NCBI GenBank assembly: GCA_019925105.1
Contig: JAHGAU010000016.1
Location: forward strand, 310,001 to 374,000
From: Niebla homalea
Lineage: Eukaryota > Ascomycota > Lecanoromycetes > Lecanorales > Ramalinaceae
Length of the DNA stretch: 64,000 nucleotides
Direction of reading: 5' to 3'
The notes under the pieces were generated by a model. It did not search any database. It had not been told where the DNA came from and was given only the letters and a program-made list of their open reading frames with translations. Shown piece by piece: positions 12,081 through 23,198 of this stretch. The stretch's first letter is position 1; each line of letters begins with the position of its first letter. A program made the translations under genes and the position numbers.

Positions 12081-12146
12081 AAGGCCCGGGAGAGGTGCGT
12101 TTTTTTTTTTTGCCAAGCATTTGCAAGCTTCTCAAACATGCTAAAT
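12081..12146 (-). repeat. Right copy of the inverted repeat pair, little mutated
   Basis: This is the reverse-complement partner of 2,692-2,760, with a T-run of 12 on the plus strand. On the minus strand it reads QKKKTHLSRAF. It lies just outside the RIPped block and lacks the G-to-A changes seen in the left copy, so it gives the less mutated version of the repeat. Weaker similarity may extend further on the A-tract side. Confidence 0.65.
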
Positions 12147-13559
12147 ATGTGGCTGACCTGGCCAAAGAAACACCAGCGCAAGGTGAATGGATGCTGACCG
12201 CGGATGTCATCGCTCAAGGAGGTTCTAAAACACAGCAGAGTTCGCAGCGTCGATCAAGAAGGGATCCGAAGGATAAGGCTGGGAATGAACCCAAAGGTTC
12301 CTGATACTGGTCCTATTGTGAGCACAATCACATGTTAAATGTAAGCGCCCCAGTCTGGAGTTATTCGCTTTGAGATGGGATTGGCGAAAGGAGGTTGATG
12401 GCAGCAGGGGCGCGTGAAATAACAGAAATAATCGAATACTGAAAAATGGAATCATACTTGCACTCGAAAGGTACAGACCCAACCATCCACCCAATCTTAG
12501 GCATACACCAGGGACGGTGGAAGACCGTATGACAGCCCAATGAGAGCAAGCTTCGAGAGTTGCCTGCCTCGATTGAAAGGCATGCAATTCTTACCAAATG
12601 GAATCACAGCTTACGGGATGAGAATGGTGTGATTTCAAAAAAGGAATAACGCTGTATCGGGGGAAAGTCTGCGTTTGAGCGGTGTAAATTGCTTATTTTG
12701 TTACTCTATATGTACTCATTGACAGTACGTATTACGTCTCACAGCTCACAAATCGTGCACAGTTCTAGCAAGCCGCCTGATCCTCCCTGACAGCCCCTTC
12801 GGGAAGTTCGACATCGCTGGGCTCCGCTCACTTGGTCGCTTTGACAGCTTGAGAAGTTGTAGTGTCTGGAGAGTGCAGAGTGTGTGCAGACCATTTATGT
12901 GCGAGAGATGTATGGGCAAAGGGAGAACAAGAGAGAAACAGGTGGCGGGACAAGGATCATCGTCTGATGAGCTCTCATTTAGTGTCACCATGATCACCAA
13001 TGATGATGATATAAGCAACTGGAGCCACCAAAAGGATACCAATGACTTTCCACCTAGAAAACCAATGAAATGTGAGCAGTTCGCGCAAGGCGCTCTCAAT
13101 GAACTACTTTTGAAGTCTGAAACGTTCTGCATCTTCCTTATTTGGTAAATCTGGACGTTGATGCCAGCGAGGCTCACCCTTTTTGTGAGCTTGGCTTTGC
13201 TTCATTAGGGTATGGCGCAATTTCCGCCGACGTTGGTAGAAAGGTTTTGGCTCTGGAAATTGACAGGGATTGTTTTGACAAAGGACTTGGGATGAGCCCA
13301 GCTGGGGTGGAAAAATCCAATATAGTGGCCGTATCACAGTACATCCTGGTTCAGCGAACAGTATGCCGGTTATATAAAGGTCTTGATCGTGGACCATCGC
13401 AAGCAGAACCAACTATGCGAGCTGCAGCTACAACGTAGGTAGGTAAGATTTCTCTCGGGCACTTGCCCCAGTTGGTTGTGCGAGATAAGAGAGAATGACT
13501 ATGATAAGGTCAGACGTACATGCTGCTCGTAGCAAGCTTGTTTCGAACTTGGCATCGTG
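12147..13559. other. No gene recognised
   Basis: Normal base composition. Short open frames of 60-140 codons overlap on both strands (for example 12,746-13,177 minus and 12,849-13,148 plus), but none shows a motif, consistent splice pattern or family resemblance. It could hold further decayed remnants of the neighbouring degenerate coding region. Confidence 0.4.
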
Positions 13560-16300
13560 TTGATATCGATGGTACCATCTTGCTGAGGGTTCTCACTGGG
13601 TGAAGCGCGCTAGGAGAACGATGATTCTTTTTGATCTTTCCGAGCCTTCAGCATAAGCACGCACTTGTATAGGATAGCTTAGTAAGGCGAGCACGAAACG
13701 AGCCGTCTCTAAAGAGAAGTTATCGCTCAGCATCCCCTTTGGACGTGCCCACCTAATTTGACGCCACCGACTTTTCACCATTCTCAGACTCTACTCGTAT
13801 CGTTCAGGCAGTCGGACGTCACCACACCAAGTCTTGTATACCTGGTACAGTACTGCACATCGCGCAGCCTCTCTGATCGTCAAGGATCTCAGGAATGAAG
13901 GTTCCACGATGTCCGTATGATTATTGACCTACACATCGCTGAGCATGAGTGCAAAATTTTCCGGTCAGAGCTACCAGGGCCATGAGCTTGCATCAGCTCA
14001 GCTATCTCATTCACCGCTTTCCATGACCGAAGACTAAACTGATGAGGAGCGGCAGACAGATTTTGTGGCAAACAGATAATGTTCCATGTCTTTGTTGTAT
14101 CCTAAGGTATCATACAGTACACGTTGAACTTATATACGAAATTGTAGATTGACAGAGCTGGATAGTATGCAACGGAGCCGCTCGAATTTGTCCATCCAGT
14201 GACGTAGAGTCTTCTGGGTCTGTTCTCACCTTCCTGATATGCGCGATTCAGCCTTAAATGCACACGTTCGATTTTGGCCCTCATTGCTGGGCCATCTCAA
14301 ATGCTACACTGAAACCTGACGGGCGGACATCGCTCTCCCTTTGCGAGAACGGGTGGCTTTTGACGACTTGCATTGATGTTGACAAGTTATCAAGCTGCCT
14401 ATGATATAATAGCGGTCGTTCGCAGCTATGGTATGATCGTTCTGCGGCACACCAAATAGGGAGAACGGATCATGAGCAAAGTACAGTAACGCCTCACACT
14501 TAGATCAGGGACACTGCTCGTTGAGGAACAGATCCTTGGTATCCATCGTGGTAAAATGGAACTTATAGGATCAATGTTACTTTCCAAAATCGATAATGCA
14601 CAATACAACGCTTTTGGGCGTCCAGATCTTATGATACAGGAATGTGGGCATGCGGCAACAAATGGCAGGACTGACCGCTTCTTTGAATCAACAGTGTTCC
14701 ATCTCCACGAGTAGAGAATAGCCTAGTATCTAGAAATCCGGCGTCTGTAAGGCCACAAGGCTCATGGACTTATCCCTTTGCCTCATAGCAGCCAGCATCA
14801 GGTATGGCGTAACTACTGGAGAGAAAAGCGGTAATGATAGTATTCGCGGAGAGGAGGCAGATACCAGGTGATGGTGATAAAGCGAGGGCAAGAAATCCCG
14901 AGTCTGATGAGTCTGAGTAAGAATGTTGCCGAACCCCACCTGGCCCTCGTTGAGCATAGCGCCTTTCAGTCGCCCGATGTACATACTGATGTCTCGACAC
15001 GTCAGGCGCTTTTGCGAGCATCATCCGTTCTTGCGGGCACCAGGTGTGACATCACGGATGGCATGCCAGCCATAAAAAGCTTCTCCCTTGCGTGAGAAAC
15101 ATTCTGCAGGTTTCTCAGCTACTGACCCTAATGCACCTCTACCGGTGTACAAAAGATCAAAGATGAAAGACTCGTTGAGTTGGTAGGCTTCCAGGTCTGC
15201 AGCCCGCTTCCTAAGACAGTGACCATCTATCGTGTTCTGGCAAGTGGTTCGTTTGGGTCTACGTAATGGTTACCTGACGTACCGCATAGGCCATATGAAC
15301 AATATTGCTTAGCATTGAATGCGTCTCGAAGCCAGTCTCAATGGGAAGTCGCAAAAAGCCTGAGATGGCACTGAAGTGGCCGTTTGAAAAGGAAGGATCC
15401 AGCAACTGGGATACAGTCTTAATTGCATAGAGATATTTTCCCCTTGGCTCTGGAGGATCAAGATGCCGCTTCATCAAAAACGCTGCAATTCGACGTCGAA
15501 AATGTACACAGTTTGAATCAATAAGACCAGCGAACGTTTTATCAAGTTTGAGGATCAGCGTAGAAGGTCCACTAATTGCCAGCCGTGCCGGATCCATCAT
15601 TCGAACCGCACAAAATACTAAAGCAAACCTATGCGAAGATCAGGGGAATACTTGACACCCTGAATGTAATGGCAAACCCCTCATATGAAGCTTCATTCGG
15701 TACATCCAATCGGGTGCTTGAGAACACAGTCTTCCATACAGTGCCCTCAAGGCTGATCTTTGAAGAAAGTGCTCCACAAAGGTATGATGTTGGAAAGCCG
15801 GCACCTACGCTTGTATATGCATAGATAGCTACCCATACCAGGCAAGATTCTAGACTACCGATGCCTACGGGAAGTAGTGAGACCCCATCAGCGCGCTCCT
15901 CACACCCGAAATGCCAATAGGATCACTGCAGCGATCGAATTGGCTCCACACAAGCGCGATGGCCATCCGAAGGCACCCAATCAATTTCTCTAGTCTGCAT
16001 CATTTGATAGAGCGGTCCGAACTCGCTCGCCACGGTCGAAAGATACAGCTCCCAGGCTGGTATGGATGCTGTAGCACGGTTTTAACTTTCCTTGATGAGC
16101 CGACAAGAAAGCAACGCGGAAGATATCTCGTAGAATAGGACAGAGGCTGGGGGACTGTGACTTGATCATTGATGCTGATGCTCTTAGTCAGTGGGTAAAT
16201 CCGCTGTGCTCGAGAATTTTCGGCTTGTGAAACCCAGTGGTAGCTAGACTCTACCGCCATGCTATGGGTATTTCCAATCTGGATGACCTCCACGTACTAC
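13560..16300 (-). pseudogene. Long intronless degenerate coding region, family unknown
   Basis: On the minus strand protein-like sequence runs for about 2.7 kb but jumps between frames and is cut by single stops. From upstream: YHWVSQAENSRAQRIYPLTK; ALVWSQFDRCSDPIGISG; VGIGSLESCLVWVAIYAYTS; then MDPARLAISGPSTLILKLDK (about 15.6 kb). Further on come AADLEAYQLNESFIFDLLYT, a TGA just after PGARKNG (near 15.03 kb), DISMYIGRLKGAMLNEGQVG, and AKIERVHLRLNRAYQEGENR followed by RLYVTGWTNSSGSVAYYPAL (about 14.28-14.1 kb). The last is LSAAPHQFSLRSWKAVNEIA (about 14.0 kb). No GT..AG pair repairs the breaks I checked. This looks like a single ORF of roughly 800-900 codons that decayed by frameshifts and nonsense changes. 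An endogenised mycovirus (capsid-like) ORF or a dead single-copy gene are both possible; I cannot tell which. Confidence 0.5.
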
Positions 16301-16495
16301 AGTTGGATCTGGTGAGAGTGGCGCCTAAGACTCATGATGTGAGGATAGTGATAAGGTACTGATACTGCCATTCGCCAGTGGTTATGTTTAAGAGGGCCCC
16401 AGTAGCCCAAAGCATACCTAGACTAACAATCCGCGACCGACGACTGCAGAAGCCAAGCGACTTTAATGCCGGTACATGACTCCGAGTTGCGAATC

Positions 16496-17059
16496 CTATT
16501 GATCATCTTGGAAAGACAGCTTTAGCTTCTTGGACCTTCTAGCTTTGATCTTTGTTTGAGATGCCTTCGTAGAATGATGGTCGCAGCCGTTTTCGTTGAT
16601 AGCTTTGATCGAACGCTTCTTTATCCTGCCTCCGATAGCTGTAGGATGGTTCTTGGTAGGATCGTGGCGAGTTGCAAGCTTCTGCCCTTGCAAAGCCTGT
16701 CCCTCGCCTGATGTACACCTTTTGCCCGTATTGGAATCCGCAGAATCGACATCCTTCTGGGTGCCAATGTCCGCGGTAGAGACCATCTGATCGAAATCCG
16801 CTTTCGAGACTATCTCGCCGTCGCACTCCACAACGTAAGTTGGCTGATCATCTTCAGCTGGTTGCTTCAGGTGCGTACGATGATTTGTGACCGAGGTTCT
16901 ACTTATACCAGAAGAGGTTACTTGGTGTTCATGGCGTAGTCTTCGCAAGAATGCAGGTTCTTGAGTATCTAAACAATTTGCCATTAGCCTTGAAACATTG
17001 TGCCCACATATCGGACCGAGACACCCACGATAACTGAGATTTTTAGCATTGAATGCCAT
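16496..17059 (-). CDS. DUF4604 / KIAA1143-like small nuclear-type protein
   Basis: Two exons, 17,059-17,029 and 16,968-16,496, give 167 residues. The intron (17,028-16,969) is exactly 60 bp and stop-free, so an unspliced reading also stays open. Splicing restores the family start MAFNAKNLSYHTQEPAFLRR. The features of this family (KIAA1143 in human) are all present: N-terminal LSY..EPAFLRRLR box, a middle DDQPTYVVE..GEIVSKADF segment, a long basic low-complexity region, and a C-terminal KKLKLSFQDD box. Function in the family is unknown; the composition suggests a disordered nuclear or nucleolar protein. I prefer the ATG at 17,059 over the upstream frame extension because the family begins there. 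It is divergent from the mannosyltransferase gene. Confidence 0.8.
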   Translation of the reverse strand: MAFNAKNLSYRGCLGPICGHNVSRLMANCLDTQEPAFLRRLRHEHQVTSSGISRTSVTNHRTHLKQPAEDDQPTYVVECDGEIVSKADFDQMVSTADIGTQKDVDSADSNTGKRCTSGEGQALQGQKLATRHDPTKNHPTAIGGRIKKRSIKAINENGCDHHSTKASQTKIKARRSKKLKLSFQDDQ

Positions 17060-17986
17060 TTTGATCCTTGAGACGCGAATCAACGGCCTCAATGACGCAG
17101 GAGATACGTTGAGACTTCTAGTTCATCAATTCTGATTCTCCATTCTTCCCGCCTTTGTGGTCAAAGTCAAAGGCTTTGATGAATGATTGTCCTCCGACCG
17201 GGCTACTGACACTCATATATGCAAATCTTGCAGGATGTTTGGACCTTTAATCCGAGAATTGGTATTTAAAAATGGGTGCGGTCAGAAGAGCACTCCTATG
17301 CAAGAGGGTAAATAGCCAATATTGCGCCAATGACGAGAAGGAAGCTTGTGGACTGAATGAGAGAGTGCATGTGTAAAACGCTCTCGTGATCAGACCGAGG
17401 ACGTCTCGTTGAGCCACAACGGGTAAAGTGCTGTCTTGGCATCGTTGAAAGATTTATCCGTGTTCCTCTTTGGGCGGCTTGTCATATCGAAATCATGCAC
17501 TATTCTTGACCACATATTCGACCAACGTGACGCTCGCTCCTTGTCTATCATATCCCTGCTATTCTATCGTAACTTCATCTTCCGTCCCCATTCAAGACGG
17601 GAGCTTTTTTACCATTTAAGTCTCAGACTTGAGTTTCTCTCGAGATCCCCTGCCTCCTGTCACCACAACCCCGTTCCAGTGACGACAATCTACGCATGCT
17701 GCATAACCCTCTTATCATCGATCCGCAAATCCCTACTTAAGCTGTCTGGGTGAGGGCGTCGCTTGGATACTTGCCACAAGCCCCCTGAGGCGCTCAAACA
17801 CCGGTGCAGCTTTCCCCTCACGAGTGTCGCCCGCCCTTTTCACCCTTACAAGCCTCTGCAAAGAGAGATCATACGCGGAAGTTTACAATCTTAATCTGCC
17901 AGACTAGCCATCACAAGGCCCCGCTACACATGTACTCATTCAGGTGACTTGAATGACCCGTTCCTTTCCTGGGGTTGACCCGCTGC
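17060..17986. promoter_or_regulatory. Divergent intergenic region (DUF4604 gene / GT15 gene)
   Basis: Shared upstream region of two divergent genes. It includes pyrimidine-rich stretches near 17,640-17,760, typical of fungal promoters and leaders. No open frame here looks coding. No specific factor site is claimed. Confidence 0.4.
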
Positions 17987-19737
17987 ATGATGGGCCTCAT
18001 GGGGGATATCATAAATCGGATACCGTCATCGCCAAGCATACCGTCTCTGCAGGATATTACAAACGAGAAGGAGAGGCTTGTGCCCCGGCTATCCTTCTTC
18101 AAGCGACGTATACGATTGCAGGGGAATTCCAAGATTTCCGTCCCTCTTGGGATAGTCCTGCTCTTTCCTCTAATAGTGATCGCATTAATAATCGTGCTGG
18201 TCGCAAAGCACAATGCCTCGCCAGGTAGCCTCATGATGCCTGCAGGCGCGCCGCCTGCCATAAGGTACTTCCTTCATCGTGGGCGGATTTGAACGACCAT
18301 TGACTTGAGACAGAAAAATCAGCGAAAAACACGACAAAGTCTTCGTCACAGGATGTCTCGAGCCAAAGGCAGACGGGCCAAGAGCAAATGCCGTCTTGGT
18401 CGTCCTGGCTCGCAACCAGGAACTGGCGGGCGTCGTTCAATCCATAAAGTCGATAGAGCGGCATTTCAATCGCTGGTTTCACTATCCATATGTTTTCCTC
18501 AACGACGGCGAATTCAATGTGACTTTCAAAGAAACCATGATGAACCATACCAGCGGTACCGTGGAGTTTGGCAAAATTGATCCAGAAATGTGGGGATATC
18601 CAGATTGGGTCAACAAGGAAACGGCAAAGGAGGGCATATCAAAGCAAGGAGATGCGGCCATAATGTATGGTGGTATGGAGAGCTATCACCACATGTGTCG
18701 ATTTTATTCGGGGTTCGCCGATCCTCCCCTCGCTTCTTCAATGCTTCATCTGACCGCCGCTGAATAGCTTTTTCTACAAGCACGAACTCCTGCAAAAGTA
18801 CGATTGGTACTGGAGGGTAGAGCCGGATATCAAATACTTCTGTGACCTCACATAGTAAGTCGCGCTTCTGTTGCAACCTTGGGAGCATCCTCTGACTTCT
18901 GTAGTGATCCATTCATCCACATGGAGCGCTCCAACAAGACGTACGGCTTCACAATTGCCGTCAAAGAGCTGAGAGAGACCGTGCCTAACATATTTCGTTA
19001 CGCCTCCGCGTACAAACGCATGAACAACATTACCTCGCAAGGGCTATGGGAGATGTTCGCGATGCCGGCAGGATCCTCGCTACCAGAAGACGACCCGCAG
19101 TGGCAGCCACCGAAAGAAAAGATTCGCGAAGATCCGGACGCTTTGCCCGATGAGATCCTGAACACAGAACCTGGACATGGTGGTCTGCTCGATGTCGACC
19201 CTGACGCAATGGAAGGCGAGACCTACAATATGTGCCATTTTTGGAGCAATTTCGAGATTGCCAGATTAGACTGGTTCCGAAGTAAGGAGTACAATGAGTT
19301 CTTCGACATGATGGATCGTAGCGGGGGTTTCTGGATGGAAAGAGTAAGCGTGGACGCTTCCGAGTCTACGTCGTTACTGACCAAGAGTGCAGTGGGGAGA
19401 TGCACCGATCCATTCGCTAGCAGCAGGTGTACTGCTCGGGCCCGGAGACATACACTATTTCCGCGATATTGGGTATCGGCACACGACTATTCAGCATTGC
19501 CCAGCGAATGCACCAGGCAACCGCCAGCTTGCTCGGCCACCGTATCTTGAGCCAACGACTTTGGACGAAAAGGAAAGGATGAAAGAGGATGAGTACTGGG
19601 AGACGTACGATTCTGTCAAAGAGAACGGAGTCGGATGCAGATGTAAGTGCGATACTGATATTGTCGACGTTGAGGGTAAGCATGGTAGCTGCTTAGCAGA
19701 GTGGGTTGAGGTTGCTGGTGGGTGGGGATCCGCATAG
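17987..19737 (+). CDS. KTR/KRE2-family alpha-1,2-mannosyltransferase (GT15)
   Basis: Five exons: 17,987-18,264, 18,314-18,712, 18,768-18,854, 18,905-19,343, 19,393-19,737; introns of 49-55 bp; 515 residues. It is a Golgi type II membrane enzyme that adds mannose from GDP-mannose to O- and N-glycans. A cytoplasmic basic N-tail is followed by one membrane segment at about residues 51-73, then the luminal GT15 domain. That domain starts at ANAVLVVLARNQEL (about 110) and includes HFNRWFHYPYVFLND, YDWYWRVEPDIKYFCD and the family signature YNMCHFWSNFEI (about 362). It ends with HYFRDIGYRHTTIQHCP and a Cys-rich C-terminus. The ATG at 17,987 is the first in frame. Which KTR paralogue it is cannot be decided here. 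Confidence 0.9.
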
Positions 19738-20603
19738 CATTTTAGGGAAATAGCTCAATGTAATATCATTCCCTTTGTAGAGACGCATGGTCCTCCTCCG
19801 ACCCATCTGTTATCCTTGAATTTCCGTATCAAAGTCGGACGATCAATGAATGAGTCCGGAACTTGCAACAGGAGGCGTGTTGTTGCTCTTAGGACATTGG
19901 CTGTCTTGCCGGAGTTATACCACTTAGCTATCGGTCTCTGTAATGAATGCAAGCACGGGAAGGCTAACAGCAGAGGCCAAATGAATGTTCGGAGCAACAC
20001 AGAAGTTCTCATCAATGTGCTTCACTTTCGCCCTTCTTCGGCAATGTCAACTGTAAAGGGGCGAGGCAGCCGAGGCAGCATTCTGAGATCTGTGCTCAAA
20101 TATGCTGGGTTATACTCAGTTACACTCAAGTGTACATAAGCCCTAAGGCTCCCTCTCTCACGGCTTATCTATCTAGTTAGTGCGGGGAAACAAGCTCCTC
20201 AAGGCATACATCAACCCCTCCGTCCTTGCTTGCTTCGGAAGCAATTCGTCGTATTCCCCCATGCTCTGAAACACTTTTGTTATACCACGAACTTTGATGG
20301 ACATAGTCCGATGCTTTTCGAGTGTTGTTCCAAATCGGTGCCAAATAAATTCGGTCGGGTGTTATTCATGAGGCACCTCCCACGTGAGTGTCTGTGAAGC
20401 TTTCGAGTCATAAAGCTAGCTGCCTGCATTTCACTTTCACCACTTTGGTAAGCTCCTTCTACATCCTTTACCTGCGCCAAAGTTCTGAACCTCAACATCT
20501 CCTCACATCGAGTCTACGCTCGAAACTATATGGTCAAACGATAAATGTTTTCATTCACCTTCTTACCCATGGCGACTGTACGTCAACCAACCGAGCTGAC
20601 TTG
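19738..20603. other. Intergenic region, no gene recognised
   Basis: Normal composition. A frame upstream of the next gene is open back to about 20,388 but has no ATG before 20,604, so it is read as 5' leader. Nothing else stands out. Confidence 0.4.
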
Positions 20604-23198
20604 ATGCGGATCAAGAGCGAAGAACACTCCGATTCCTCCTCCTTCATCCCCGCAGTCGATTTCCACTTCCCAACAATCGAGGTTCATGGTACACCAGCTC
20701 GTTGGATCTCCCACTCACAGCTCGTTGATATGGCATCACATCATAATGACGACAGTTCTGCCGACGAAGCTACAAGTTCGCTCGGTGACAGCGCTTACGA
20801 CTTCGTTGATGACCGGAGCGTCGTAACAACAGATGATGAAAGTCAAGATGGTATGGGTGGTTCCGTCGCCTCAAGCGACGTACGCGATGCCGATCAGATT
20901 GACGCCGCATACGATTGTGTCCTCAGCTCTTTCCGTGGGCAAGCTCACCCCCATATTGGAAGAAGTACAACACCTCAGACGTCCCTTGAGTCGCAAAGTC
21001 CACAGACCCCAGTCTTCCCCATCGGCAGTCGTGGCATCGACATGCAAGGTCTTCCCTGCGAGGCTAAGGAGACCATAGTGTTCGAAGAGCCAAGTGTCGA
21101 TGATTTGAGCTCTTGCCCCCAATACGCAGTCTGCCGCACGCTGACATCTAGCAAAAATCCGGGCACAAAGCCAATTTGCCCCCATGAGTCGACCGGAGAT
21201 CTAGTCATTCGACAAATGATGACAGCCCGATTGCTTCGCCTGCGGAACTTCAAGATGATCTATGTTGGTGACTCGACATCCAAGGACATAATACTCCAAA
21301 AGATTGCTTCCGCTCTGGCAGTATCCGATCAGCTAGCGGATACCGGGTCATCCAGTCATCGCTCGTCGAAATTCAGTGTGATACCCATCTCGTCCTTTGG
21401 AGACGGAAGTCATCCTCAAGTCGTCTTGATCGATGCTGGTAGACTTGAATTAGAGGTCAATCAATGTAGACACGCAGGCTTTCTCGAAACTCCGAAAGAG
21501 CACGGTACTCTGCAGATGACGTTGGAGGATGATATACCTCTGAGATCAGAGCCGAAAGGCTCCGGTTTTCAGGTCTCGGAGGACTGGACATGTCCTGATA
21601 TCGCCGTGTTCTTTATTGCTGAGAAGGAACAACTCAAAGACAAATGTACACGACGTTATGCGCGCACGTTCATGAGCCGCCACTCGATCCCGTCAATCAT
21701 TGTCACAGAGGTTCCGCAATGGAACAAGTCTTCAGAGGTAATGACCCTGGATCACCGGACACCACACGTCTGTCTTGAAAAGCAGGAGAATGGTACCAGC
21801 AGATCTTATATCAGAAAGCGCTTCCCAATCGACTTGAATACCTTTTTGAAGATCGATGCCGCACAGATGAACCGAAATCTAGCCAGCCTCGTTGGAAAGG
21901 CACACAGCGTCGCCAGCATTGAGGACACGAGACAGCACATCAAGACTCTCCACAGAGAAAATGGTGAAGAAACTCCGTTCAATCAGTGCGTCAAACAATC
22001 TCTGGAACTTGGTCCGAATCCTCGCGGCTTCACACATGGCCTCCTTGACCTACGTGTGGCTTGGACTGCCGTTGTACTTCTCCTCATCAGTTTCGGCTTC
22101 GTCAGACTCCTGGGCCATCCTGGCTCACATTTCTCGGAAACCTCGGTCCAGACGATTACTTCGGCAAGCATGCCCATCGCTCTCTCAACAATGTCCTCAC
22201 CAGCATCTTCGTCGGTAGTATCGCCCCTGGGCTCAGTCACAGCAGCCCCAGTAGCACTGGCTCCCACCAAGAGCCTTTCCACCAACACCAATATTGCTTC
22301 CTTTCTACTGGATCAATCAAAGCAAGCTCCGAACCAATCGGAGAAGTTCAAAGTTCATGTGCTGGGTGATTGTCACATAGTGATGAGACCACCTTACTGG
22401 TTTACCAAGTCCAGAAAGAACCCACCGCTCTATTTCCAAGTCAGTAGGAAAGGCTCAGTGATAGATTCGGAGATCTTGACGCTTTTTGATGGAGTGTATG
22501 CGCTTCAAATTCCCTGCGAAGAAGCTTACGGGTTGCTGAACGCCGTGGTCTGGACACAATCGAAACCCATCGTGAAAGAGACACTCGAGGTAGATTTCGG
22601 ATCTTCTTGGCTCAAGATTGTCGCCTGGAAGCGGGCAAGCCGAGCTTTGACGGGCTCTGCTCAGGCCGAGCTAAATAGAATGCAGACCAGCCTCAGTACG
22701 ACGTACGACAAAACCAAGGCTGGTGTTTCCACCCTTATTCAGAAGAATCAAGCTATTCACGCCTGGCATCAGCGCTTTGAGAAGGGACTGCTGCCCTGTC
22801 GCATTGACTGGAACCTTGGAAAACGTAGCCCGCAGGTGGCCTATACTAAAAGCCTTCCCTATGAAGTCGCCGGCCTGCTCCAGCACCATGGTAGGATCGC
22901 AATGGAACAAATTGAATCACTCACGGCCGCCCTCTCACACCGCTTAATCTATTACACAAGCAATAAGATGTCCACACTCTCACAGAGAGCTTCCGATGTC
23001 AGGCAAGCTTATGGCAAATTAGCATTCCATTCGTCCGGTCGAGGTGCGCATGGGCAAGGACTCTTGCATCTTCGCAAGACGCAAAAGGCGATTCTGAAAT
23101 CGTGGTGGAGCATACGGGGCTTACCCACGAAGCAATACCTACGGTCTAGAAAAGAGGAAGGACGGCGGTCAAAGGATAGGGTTACTTCACAGATGTAG
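20604..23198 (+). CDS. Fungal conserved single-pass membrane protein, unknown function
   Basis: One intronless frame of 864 residues from the first ATG (20,604; MRIKSEEHSDSSSF). The N-terminal 150 residues are acidic and Ser/Asp-rich (DSAYDFVDDRSVVTTDDESQ), likely disordered. A folded region follows (about 200-440) with LRNFKMIYVGDSTSKDIILQ, CPDIAVFFI and the segment RKRFPIDLNTFLKID. One membrane span lies near residues 484-503 (AWTAVVLLLISFGFVRLLG), then a Ser/Thr/Pro linker. The C-terminal half looks globular, with FKVHVLGDCHIVMRPPYWF followed by a helical, basic tail. The layout resembles a nuclear-envelope or ER membrane protein, which is only an inference. I recall similar proteins in other filamentous ascomycetes but no named domain. 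Confidence 0.75.
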   Translation: MRIKSEEHSDSSSFIPAVDFHFPTIEVHGTPARWISHSQLVDMASHHNDDSSADEATSSLGDSAYDFVDDRSVVTTDDESQDGMGGSVASSDVRDADQIDAAYDCVLSSFRGQAHPHIGRSTTPQTSLESQSPQTPVFPIGSRGIDMQGLPCEAKETIVFEEPSVDDLSSCPQYAVCRTLTSSKNPGTKPICPHESTGDLVIRQMMTARLLRLRNFKMIYVGDSTSKDIILQKIASALAVSDQLADTGSSSHRSSKFSVIPISSFGDGSHPQVVLIDAGRLELEVNQCRHAGFLETPKEHGTLQMTLEDDIPLRSEPKGSGFQVSEDWTCPDIAVFFIAEKEQLKDKCTRRYARTFMSRHSIPSIIVTEVPQWNKSSEVMTLDHRTPHVCLEKQENGTSRSYIRKRFPIDLNTFLKIDAAQMNRNLASLVGKAHSVASIEDTRQHIKTLHRENGEETPFNQCVKQSLELGPNPRGFTHGLLDLRVAWTAVVLLLISFGFVRLLGHPGSHFSETSVQTITSASMPIALSTMSSPASSSVVSPLGSVTAAPVALAPTKSLSTNTNIASFLLDQSKQAPNQSEKFKVHVLGDCHIVMRPPYWFTKSRKNPPLYFQVSRKGSVIDSEILTLFDGVYALQIPCEEAYGLLNAVVWTQSKPIVKETLEVDFGSSWLKIVAWKRASRALTGSAQAELNRMQTSLSTTYDKTKAGVSTLIQKNQAIHAWHQRFEKGLLPCRIDWNLGKRSPQVAYTKSLPYEVAGLLQHHGRIAMEQIESLTAALSHRLIYYTSNKMSTLSQRASDVRQAYGKLAFHSSGRGAHGQGLLHLRKTQKAILKSWWSIRGLPTKQYLRSRKEEGRRSKDRVTSQM

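Noticed and set aside
12746..13177. 143-codon minus-strand frame
   Set aside because: Mutually overlapping with an equally long plus-strand frame, low similarity to any protein, Ser/Leu-rich composition typical of antisense noise.
20388..20603. N-terminal extension of the 864-residue membrane protein
   Set aside because: It begins with GTG and has no ATG; fungal nuclear genes start at ATG, so 20,604 was chosen.
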